Source: Maribacter aquivivus (GTDB lineage Bacteria > Bacteroidota > Bacteroidia > Flavobacteriales > Flavobacteriaceae). Taken from it: a DNA stretch of 64,000 nucleotides. Below are positions 43,512 through 50,957 of the stretch, in pieces. Position numbers and translations under genes: made by a program. Position 1 is the first letter of the stretch, and every line of letters starts with the position of its first letter. The notes under the pieces were generated by a model. The model saw only the letters and a list, made by a program, of their open reading frames with translations, did not search any database and had not been told where the DNA came from. Where the stretch lies: the NCBI RefSeq assembly GCF_900142175.1, contig NZ_FQZX01000001.1, positions 2,309,345 through 2,373,344 on the forward strand, given 5' to 3'.

Positions 43512-45050
43512 TTAGTTTTTTATCGCCAGTTCAAAATAGGATGGTTTTTTATTTCCTAAAGAATCTAAACAACCAAAGAAATGTTGCTTTTTGGTTTTCC
43601 AAGGTAGGCTACCCGCAACAGAACTAGGTACTTTTTCAAAATCATACAGCGTCCAAAATAAAAAGGGAATGTTCTCTTTTTCTAAATAGCCTTGCATTTC
43701 TTTATAATAAGCAGCTTGTTTTTCATCTGAACCTAAGAATCCGCTCCACATACCATCATAAGAAGAATCACCATATTCCTGTAAAACAATAGGTTTATTT
43801 GGAGTTAAATACCTTAGAATTTTATAAGATTCTATAAAATATTGCGGTTTTTTATAATAGTGAAAAGAAATAAAATCTACTTCTTTAGATAAGTTCAATG
43901 CCGCTTCAGGGTTAGACCAGCCAATAGTTATAGGGTTCTTTTTATCCCATTTTCTGATTTCTAAAATCATTTGATTCAACCATTGAATTACAGTGTTCTC
44001 TCCACGAGAATCAAAATCTAGGTCGGGTTCATTTTTTATATCCCAACCTAATAGGGCAGGGTGGTCTTTAACGGAATTTACTATGGCTTCTGCATGTCTG
44101 TGAGTGAGTGTCCAGTTAGAAATATCGTAATCCCCATAGAAATCAAATAAAGTTATCAAAACATCTAATTTGTGGTCTTGTGCTTTATCCAAAAGTATCT
44201 TTAAAAGTGCAAGTTTTTTTTCATCGACCCTGTTTTTTCCAAAATCTTCATATTGTAGAAATACACGAATCGTATTTAAACCCATATCTTGAATAATCTG
44301 AAAATCTTGATCAATTATAGTATCATTAAATCTTTTACCAAAAGTATCCCAAGGGGAATCTTTAGGGTAGTAGTTAATGCCTTTCTGGTTCTTTATTTTT
44401 TCAAGTTTGGGTGCTATGTTTCGCTCAATTACTTCAGTAGTATCTGCAGGTGTAGGTATTTCTTTTAAATGTCTAATACGCCAAAATCCGTCCTCTAAAA
44501 GCATCATAATTTGGTAGCTGGTGGTATCTTTTTCTTTAAGTATAAGTGTTTCACCTTCGTACGTTTCTTGGTATTCTTCAACATTATAATCTTTGAAGAC
44601 GACCATTGTACCATCTGCAGTATAAAAATCTAAAGCAGATTTATGGCTTAAGGTTGTACGCTTGTACCAGTGATTATTCTTTTTGTTGAGGTCAATATTA
44701 TCATAAAGTCTAGCTCTTGCACTATCGGTGTAGAAATCTTCAATACCGTAACGGTCATTTTTCTTAAATGCGATATTTCGAACGTGCCATGCGTTCATGT
44801 AATCGTTGGTGATTTCGCCCAATGCTTGCTCTTCCATTGGGCGCCCTGGGTTATCTATATTAGACCATTCTAGATTTGGCTTATACACATCATCCATAGG
44901 TACTTCTAAATGGAGCATAGAAGTTTTATCTGCACCGGTGTTCATAAATGCCCATGCAGCGCCTATTCCGTAGAGAATAAGTCCGTTAATAGCCAAAAAG
45001 GTGACTATCAATACGGTTCTGTATAATGTTTTATTTAACTGTATCGCCAT
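43512..45050 (-). CDS. Membrane-anchored glycoside hydrolase with NTF2-like domain
   Basis: 512 residues. One N-terminal membrane anchor (about 13-35) puts the rest in the periplasm. Residues 75-200 look NTF2-like (DYMNAWHVRNIAFKKNDRYGIEDFY...FWRIRHLKEI). Residues 225-510 are a TIM-barrel hydrolase of clan GH-A, GH5-like: the acid/base Glu is in GWDIKNEPDL and the nucleophile Glu in IVLQEYGDSSYDG. Periplasmic glycosidases of this clan process or release exopolysaccharide in other systems (for example PslG). The start overlaps the lipoprotein gene by 20 bp; last of the three-gene operon running from 49369. Substrate unknown. Confidence 0.85.
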   Translation of the reverse strand: MAIQLNKTLYRTVLIVTFLAINGLILYGIGAAWAFMNTGADKTSMLHLEVPMDDVYKPNLEWSNIDNPGRPMEEQALGEITNDYMNAWHVRNIAFKKNDRYGIEDFYTDSARARLYDNIDLNKKNNHWYKRTTLSHKSALDFYTADGTMVVFKDYNVEEYQETYEGETLILKEKDTTSYQIMMLLEDGFWRIRHLKEIPTPADTTEVIERNIAPKLEKIKNQKGINYYPKDSPWDTFGKRFNDTIIDQDFQIIQDMGLNTIRVFLQYEDFGKNRVDEKKLALLKILLDKAQDHKLDVLITLFDFYGDYDISNWTLTHRHAEAIVNSVKDHPALLGWDIKNEPDLDFDSRGENTVIQWLNQMILEIRKWDKKNPITIGWSNPEAALNLSKEVDFISFHYYKKPQYFIESYKILRYLTPNKPIVLQEYGDSSYDGMWSGFLGSDEKQAAYYKEMQGYLEKENIPFLFWTLYDFEKVPSSVAGSLPWKTKKQHFFGCLDSLGNKKPSYFELAIKN

Positions 45051-46278
45051 GTATACTTTTTGTAAACTCTTTTGTGATGCCTGCAGCCGTTATTTTAAAT
45101 ATATAATCGCCATCCGGTAAAAAATACTCGCCCAAGAAAATATTACAAACTCCGCTTTTAGTGGTTGTAATTTTAGATTCTATAAATGTTCCTTCTGTAT
45201 CATAAATTTCTAGTTGCAATAGGAGTCCGTCAGGAATAAGCTGTTTCATAAAGCTCTCGAACGGACCAATATCTATATTTCTGTTTCCTTTAGAGAAATG
45301 AACAGGATAGTCTTTTATGGCAGCTTTAAACTCAAATTCTGTGGTATTACTTTCTGCGGCACCAGTTACAAAAGCCTGTATTTCCCATGAAGCAGGTTTA
45401 TCTGGGTGCAGTGTTTTCGCCTCTGCAATACCGTTTATAGTGGTACCTATGGTGTATAAGTAAGCGTCGTTTTCATTTTTAATGACAAAGGTTACCAAGG
45501 TACCGTTGGTGACCATATTGCCAAATTCATCTTTTATAATATCTGATGTAAACGTTACAATTTGGTTGCCATCAGCAAAGTTGTGTGCACTAGAACCACT
45601 AATGTTAAAGTTGACCGCATTAGCAGGATAAACAATTGTAGCCAGTTCTTTTGAAGAAGTACCGTTACATTCTGATGTTACCAATATTCTCCCGGATTTT
45701 AAAGTAGATGCCACATTGTACCAAGCAATAAAGCTTTCCGTCATTATTTTTAACTCGTCAATATTCTCTTGAAATTGATATTTAATCGTTACCTCAGTAC
45801 CATCATCTAAGGGGTTGTCATAAGCATCTGTAGGTGATATGGTCAGCATAGAGAAATCATTTCTACCAGCAGTTATACTACGCGGTCCAAAATACGATTC
45901 TACATAGGTGGCTTTAGATGCGTTCGTTGCAATTTCATGGGTGCCGTTACGTAAAGTTTCGCCATGTAATAACAACTTCCACCGAAATGGTCCAGCAATT
46001 CTAGTAAAGTTTGTAGGGATGTTAAAAGTGATGTTTTCAGCAGTTGAATGATCAGGATTCAATAACACATTACCGTATGCGTTTTTTACTTGTAGTTTAT
46101 AATTTGCAGTAGGTATATCTGTACTAAAAGCCAAGGTAATAGCCTCGCCTGCAACACTTGTATTTGTTGTTGTAATTAAAGTAGTATTTGGGGTGTTCGT
46201 TTCCTTTGGTTGTTCTTTCTCTTTACTAGAGCAACCAAGCAGTACAAGACTTAAAATCATTAAAATTTTAATACGCAT
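45031..46278 (-). CDS. Lipoprotein with Ig-like domains
   Basis: 415 residues from the ATG at 46278, one base after the stop of the giant membrane protein; a start twelve codons earlier would lengthen the signal. The lipobox is LVLLGCSS. The body is all beta, with several Ig/invasin-like sandwiches (ISPTDAYDNPLDDGTEVTI, FTSDIIKDEFGNMVTNGTLVTF). These resemble bacterial Ig-like domains, which bind sugars or span surfaces. No catalytic motif. It may tether or sense the polysaccharide made by its neighbours. No precise family recognised. Confidence 0.7.
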   Translation of the reverse strand: MRIKILMILSLVLLGCSSKEKEQPKETNTPNTTLITTTNTSVAGEAITLAFSTDIPTANYKLQVKNAYGNVLLNPDHSTAENITFNIPTNFTRIAGPFRWKLLLHGETLRNGTHEIATNASKATYVESYFGPRSITAGRNDFSMLTISPTDAYDNPLDDGTEVTIKYQFQENIDELKIMTESFIAWYNVASTLKSGRILVTSECNGTSSKELATIVYPANAVNFNISGSSAHNFADGNQIVTFTSDIIKDEFGNMVTNGTLVTFVIKNENDAYLYTIGTTINGIAEAKTLHPDKPASWEIQAFVTGAAESNTTEFEFKAAIKDYPVHFSKGNRNIDIGPFESFMKQLIPDGLLLQLEIYDTEGTFIESKITTTKSGVCNIFLGEYFLPDGDYIFKITAAGITKEFTKSIHGDTVK

Positions 46279-46279
46279 A

Positions 46280-49200
46280 CTATTTAGGATTACCGATATA
46301 ACTGTTAATCTCAAACTTTATGTACTCATATCCTTTTCCTTTGAAAGGCTGTGCCTGCTGCATTCCATGTTCCAATTTTCTATTGGGGAATAATTTATCG
46401 GCTATGGCTTTATTGGGCGAACCGTTTACAAAGCAATTTTCTAAACTACTGCTTACAACTGCTAAACTATCCAAATCTAAAGGTTTGTAATTAAAGAACT
46501 GTTTACGCTGTATGCGCACCCCTTCGGTTACAAATTTATGATCTACCCAAAGTAACTTGCCCTCAGCGTCATAATACGAGATTATAAGCTGCGGAATTGT
46601 CACTTCTTGCACGCCCGAATTAAATAGTACTCCATTGAAACCTTGCTCTGTGTAGACCAAATCTTGTAAAGCAACATGCTTATACAAATCAGTATTGGCC
46701 GTGTTACCTGCAGATTGCAAATTGAATTTTGTGGGTTGTTCTTCAAAACTAACTGGAGTAAACTCGTCTGGATTAAAAGTTGGTGGTAGGGTGTCTTTGG
46801 TAGAAGACCACGCAATACCTTCAAAGTTAATTTTGAACGTTGTCGTTTCTTTCGGCATCAACTTATGCTTAATTTGATGCTTGGCGTTGTAATTTGCCAA
46901 CTCCTTATTATAGTCATTATACAAGGTTGCTTTAATAACGATATCTGCAGGAGTATTGTCAACATTTTGTAACTCGCCAATAATGCTATATTGCCCTTTG
47001 TATTTTACCAGTTTAGCTGATAAAATTTCTAGAACGGGCTGTTTTAATACATCTTCATGATAGGTTTCTTGGGTCGTAATTTTTCGTCTACCGTGGTTAT
47101 AATATGTGGTGCTGTTTGCAGTAAAAAGTTGATCTGGCGGAATGTCATTATCAACTTTTGATGATTTTACGTACCACTTGTTTTTTCGTTTTACCAGTTC
47201 ATGATGGTCGTTGTTGAATACATTTTCTAATGGGGTGATCCACCTAGTTGAAACTTTCGCTTTTGCACTATTTTCAGTTTCATCGTAAATTTCTATTCCC
47301 AACGAATCTAGTTTTGCGTATGAACTTAAAATACCGTCAGTCACGGAAACTTCTAGCATATACTGGGCTATATCAATATGCTGCTCTGGATCTATGTATG
47401 AATGTGCTCTAGAGAATTCTTTAAAATCTAAGGCGTCATAATAAGATTCTACCACATTATTGGGTGATAATTGCGTGACATTTTTTACGTAAAATATGTA
47501 CATGCCATATCCCATACAAATCAATATTAACAATGCCCACCAATGTGAGAAGGTTAATAGCTTTGACGGGAATTTATTGTAAGGCAGTTCTAATTTCATA
47601 AAAGAATGCACCGGTACTTTTTTAGACTTTAGTAGTCGCACCCAAATCATCTGAATATTTACGAAAATTGCAATAAGTACGGTCGATAGCGGAATGATAC
47701 CCCACATAATTTTCATTATGGTGGGTACATCTTGTTTGGGCATGATTTGCGGTATAGGTGCCACATTCAGCTTCTCCCAAACCATAATGCCGTTTTCTAA
47801 TTGTTGCAACCTTTGCCAGCCACAATAGTAGAGGATGGGGTCATAGAATTTATCGTTCGAGAAAATGTACTTTAAATTATATTTTTCGGGTACGGTCAAG
47901 AATTGTTGTAAAGATCCAATACCTTCAACACCTCTAAATTTGGAGTTTTCTATTCGTTCTATCGCTCTGGTAGTTAATTCAGGTAATCGCCGTGCAGAGT
48001 GGTAATTTCCATCTACGGTCATTGCGCCGGTTTGTGCAGAAAGCCAAGCCATTTGATCACCAAAACCAAGCGGTAAATATCGCCATGAATCATGCGAATC
48101 TGCCCCTAGAAAGTTGACAATGGGAAGCATCTTTATTTTTGCAGGCTGCGAGGGTCTAAAATAGCCCAAGGTCATGGTAAATAGTACCATAAATAACATT
48201 CCGCCTGCAATTAATCCGCCTAAGACCCTATGGTAAACTCCGCCGAATCTTTCTTGTATCAATGCTTTTAAATCTCCTTCAACCATCCGGTAGGCAAACT
48301 CTGCGAATATGGGGAGTGCCATAATGGTTGCCCATAACGTAAACCTATCTAACGTAAGAATATTGAAAGCCATTTCACCCAACATCATACGCGGAATAGG
48401 AGTAGTGCCACCGGTTCCTAAGATTGTTAATAGTGCAAAAGACAATCCGAAGAATACATACCTTTTACTAAAATATCTGTAAAAAAAATAGGGTAGAATA
48501 AATAGAAATACTCCCCACGGAATTATAAAGAAAACAAGCCCTGAGGAAGTAATTTCCAAGAAATTATCTCTTGACCCATGAGGTATGGCTACCTGGGTAA
48601 TAGGGTTTCTTTTAGAATTATACCAATACGGAAAAATACAGAATATGAGTAAAAATATTGCGGTACCACCAAACTTGGCTATGCGCCAAAAGTGCTGTAA
48701 AGTGGTGCCCCAAAATACTTTAAATGTAAGCGCTTTGTAAGATTCTACTTTTTCCCTAGCGGCATCCATAACCGCCATACCCATTAAAGGAGCGATGAAG
48801 AATACCATACCAAAAAGCGGAGTTACATGATGTGAGGTAACCGTTACAGCAAGCATAGTCGCTGATGTTATAAAGTACCGTGTTTTATCTGTTTTAATAT
48901 ACAGGTATATTTCGGTCATGGAATGCAGTAGTATCGATAATGCCGAGATACTGGGTAATTGTCCGAAGATATGAAGGGTTTCTACAAATGTAGAAGAGAA
49001 AACAGCCATTACTGCCCCATAACCCGCTATTCGCCGGCTGCCCGTCATTAAAAGTGTAAACCTATATGCCCCAGTAATAAATAGAACGATTGCAATTAAA
49101 GCAACCGTGTACATACCAAATTTTAAGCCGCCTATGTAAGAGAGAATACCAATGAGTTGATGTACTAATGGTGGGTACGACTGTACCGTAAAACCTGTAT

Positions 49201-49369
49201 ACCAGCGATATTCCCACGGATCAAACCAGCTATTGGCATAGTGATCGGCGAAAAATAAATGAATTAATGCATCGTAGGTAGATTCTAACGTAAAGAAAAT
49301 AGCAGAACCGTGAAAAGCAAGCCCTACGATTAAAGCTAATATTAAGAGGGTATTGGTTTTTTTTTCCAA
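46280..49369 (-). CDS. Giant polytopic GT-C-like membrane protein with FxLYD-type domains
   Basis: 1029 residues from a TTG start (49369); an in-frame stop just upstream excludes an earlier start. Residues 1-430 hold about a dozen membrane segments with a conserved acidic/His loop (TYDALIHLFFADHYA, EYRWYTGFTVQSYPPLVH), as in GT-C glycosyltransferases and the 6-pyruvoyl-tetrahydropterin-synthase-related membrane family. A periplasmic domain (430-560), two more membrane segments (near 570 and 625), an NTF2-like domain (645-750) and two FxLYD-like beta domains (760-1000) follow. It could transfer lipid-linked sugars to the growing polymer. It heads an operon with the lipoprotein and glycosidase. 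Promoter region shared with LytTR site D. Confidence 0.72.
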   Translation of the reverse strand: MEKKTNTLLILALIVGLAFHGSAIFFTLESTYDALIHLFFADHYANSWFDPWEYRWYTGFTVQSYPPLVHQLIGILSYIGGLKFGMYTVALIAIVLFITGAYRFTLLMTGSRRIAGYGAVMAVFSSTFVETLHIFGQLPSISALSILLHSMTEIYLYIKTDKTRYFITSATMLAVTVTSHHVTPLFGMVFFIAPLMGMAVMDAAREKVESYKALTFKVFWGTTLQHFWRIAKFGGTAIFLLIFCIFPYWYNSKRNPITQVAIPHGSRDNFLEITSSGLVFFIIPWGVFLFILPYFFYRYFSKRYVFFGLSFALLTILGTGGTTPIPRMMLGEMAFNILTLDRFTLWATIMALPIFAEFAYRMVEGDLKALIQERFGGVYHRVLGGLIAGGMLFMVLFTMTLGYFRPSQPAKIKMLPIVNFLGADSHDSWRYLPLGFGDQMAWLSAQTGAMTVDGNYHSARRLPELTTRAIERIENSKFRGVEGIGSLQQFLTVPEKYNLKYIFSNDKFYDPILYYCGWQRLQQLENGIMVWEKLNVAPIPQIMPKQDVPTIMKIMWGIIPLSTVLIAIFVNIQMIWVRLLKSKKVPVHSFMKLELPYNKFPSKLLTFSHWWALLILICMGYGMYIFYVKNVTQLSPNNVVESYYDALDFKEFSRAHSYIDPEQHIDIAQYMLEVSVTDGILSSYAKLDSLGIEIYDETENSAKAKVSTRWITPLENVFNNDHHELVKRKNKWYVKSSKVDNDIPPDQLFTANSTTYYNHGRRKITTQETYHEDVLKQPVLEILSAKLVKYKGQYSIIGELQNVDNTPADIVIKATLYNDYNKELANYNAKHQIKHKLMPKETTTFKINFEGIAWSSTKDTLPPTFNPDEFTPVSFEEQPTKFNLQSAGNTANTDLYKHVALQDLVYTEQGFNGVLFNSGVQEVTIPQLIISYYDAEGKLLWVDHKFVTEGVRIQRKQFFNYKPLDLDSLAVVSSSLENCFVNGSPNKAIADKLFPNRKLEHGMQQAQPFKGKGYEYIKFEINSYIGNPK

Positions 49370-49552
49370 AGGTTATATTAGAATCAAATTCTATATAAAG
49401 GTATTAAATATATAAGATGATCAATACAATAAAAGGGGATTAGTTGAAATTTTAATAATAGAATACCTACAATATGGTGTTCTGTTATTATCAATTCGTA
49501 ATAATGGCAAGGACTAAAATTTTAAAATTAGATCGTTATCTAATGTTATAAA

Positions 49553-49622
49553 CCACTCGTCTACAGTAAACAGTTATCCATCTTGTTTGAACCCTATTTG
49601 CGCTACATGCCAAGTAAATTTG
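49553..49622 (+). promoter_or_regulatory. LytTR-type site D and promoter, before receiver-GT2 copy 2
   Basis: Half-sites CCACTCGTCTA (49553-49563) and TTATCCATCTT (49574-49584), 21 bp apart, with CAGTAA in the spacer. TAAATTTG (49615-49622) is a perfect TAnnTTTG box whose TTTG begins 45 bp after the second half-site. The second half-site is the weakest of the four. The divergent operon at 49369 shares this region. Confidence 0.76.
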
Positions 49623-49656
49623 TAAACGTAAACCAAGCTTAACCAAAATTATAGTA

Positions 49657-50823
49657 ATGAAAATTCTAGCCATAGACGACCAAAAACTTATTCTACTTTC
49701 TGTTGAAAAACGATTGTCAGAATTAGGATATGAAGTACAAACCGCCAATTCAATTGAATCGGGTATACAGTTGTTTAATTCTTTTAAACCTGATTTGGTT
49801 TTACTTGATATGAATATGCCAGAAATGTCGGGTACAGAATTGGTCTCGTGTACCGGTACTGAAGTTGTAAAATATATTCGAGTATTTATGAAAAACGATA
49901 CGCCTATTCTCGTAATGTCCGGTAATACAGATGAGCATTTAATTATGCAGAATTTTGATTTAGGGGTTAATGATTATTTGAAGAAACCGGTAAGTCTAGA
50001 TGAAATGGCCGCTAGAATAAAAAGAATAATAGGTGCGCCTGAAAATAAGGGAGTAGTTACTTCAAAAAAACCTGATACACGTATACTTCAGAAGAATTGC
50101 GTAGGGGTGGTGATACCATGTTATAATGAAGAAGAGCGCCTTTCTAGTGCAGAATTTAAAGACTTTGCACATAAAAACCTTGGGTATCATTTGTGCTTTG
50201 TAAATGATGGTAGTACGGATAATACATTAGCTGTTCTTCAGCAATTAAAAAAAGATAATGCTGATAACATAAGTATTTATAATTGTAAACAAAATGGCGG
50301 GAAGGCAGAAGCTGTTCGCCAAGGAATTCTACACTTGGTAAAAGATCAACAGTTAGATTATATAGGGTTTTTAGATGCCGATCTATCAACAGACTTTAGA
50401 GATTTTGATGATTTGATAAAAACTATTGAAAGTTCAGATTTTAAAATAGTAAGTGGTTCTCGTATCGCAAGAATGGGTGCTAATATTACAAAAGAATCTG
50501 CTCGAAAGATAATTAGTATGACGATCAACTTGATCATTCAAACTATTTTAGGCATGCCTTTTAAAGATACCCAATGTGGTGCAAAAGTGATGGATCGCGA
50601 GATTGCTTCTAAAATGTTTAATAAGAAATTTGTTACTAAATGGCTTTTTGATGTAGAGCTATTCATGAGAATGAAAAAGTACTATGGTAAAAGTGAGGTG
50701 AAAAGCATGATTTGCGAACAACCTTTAAAAAGATGGATACACGCTGATGGTTCTAAACTGTCTATGAAAGACTCCGTTAAAATTGTAGGTCAACTAGCTC
50801 AAATCGCTGTTCATTACAGATAA
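49657..50823 (+). CDS. Receiver domain fused to GT2 glycosyltransferase, copy 2
   Basis: 388 residues, homologous end to end with the protein at 39676. Receiver 1-128 has D7-D8, D51 in LVLLDMNMPEMSG, Ser in LVMSGNTDE and Lys in DYLKKPVS. The GT2 domain (about 147-355) has GVVIPCYNEEERL, FVNDGSTD, DAD in GFLDADLSTDF and TQCGAKVMD. It differs by an in-frame insertion of about eight residues right after the phosphorylation loop (near 60-67), which looks like a diverged tandem duplication of GTELV/GTEVV. It has its own LytTR promoter (site D) and is a single-gene transcript with a terminator. Confidence 0.9.
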   Translation: MKILAIDDQKLILLSVEKRLSELGYEVQTANSIESGIQLFNSFKPDLVLLDMNMPEMSGTELVSCTGTEVVKYIRVFMKNDTPILVMSGNTDEHLIMQNFDLGVNDYLKKPVSLDEMAARIKRIIGAPENKGVVTSKKPDTRILQKNCVGVVIPCYNEEERLSSAEFKDFAHKNLGYHLCFVNDGSTDNTLAVLQQLKKDNADNISIYNCKQNGGKAEAVRQGILHLVKDQQLDYIGFLDADLSTDFRDFDDLIKTIESSDFKIVSGSRIARMGANITKESARKIISMTINLIIQTILGMPFKDTQCGAKVMDREIASKMFNKKFVTKWLFDVELFMRMKKYYGKSEVKSMICEQPLKRWIHADGSKLSMKDSVKIVGQLAQIAVHYR

Positions 50824-50867
50824 TAAGACTTAAAAATTAGGTTCCCATTTTTTAAGATATATAAAAG

Positions 50868-50898
50868 GTGTTGAGATTTCATTATCTCAGCACTTTTT
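50868..50898 (+). terminator. Terminator after receiver-GT2 copy 2
   Basis: GTGTTGAGAT / ATCTCAGCAC stem (one G-U pair), 6-nt loop, TTTTTG tail. Confidence 0.9.
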
Positions 50899-50934
50899 GT
50901 TTTTATGTAGTTAATGCGTCTTACTGCCAAAGTG

Positions 50935-50942
50935 TATCTTTG
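50935..50942 (+). promoter_or_regulatory. -7 box of the FUSC gene
   Basis: TATCTTTG matches TAnnTTTG; the transcript would start about 9 bases before the GTG at 50958. No -33 TTTG at the right spacing. Confidence 0.45.
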
Positions 50943-50957
50943 TACTTGATTCTATAG

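Noticed and set aside
25278..50823. Signalling plus polysaccharide region as a recently acquired island
   Set aside because: No integrase, transposase, tRNA junction or direct repeats at the edges, and base composition looks like the neighbours.
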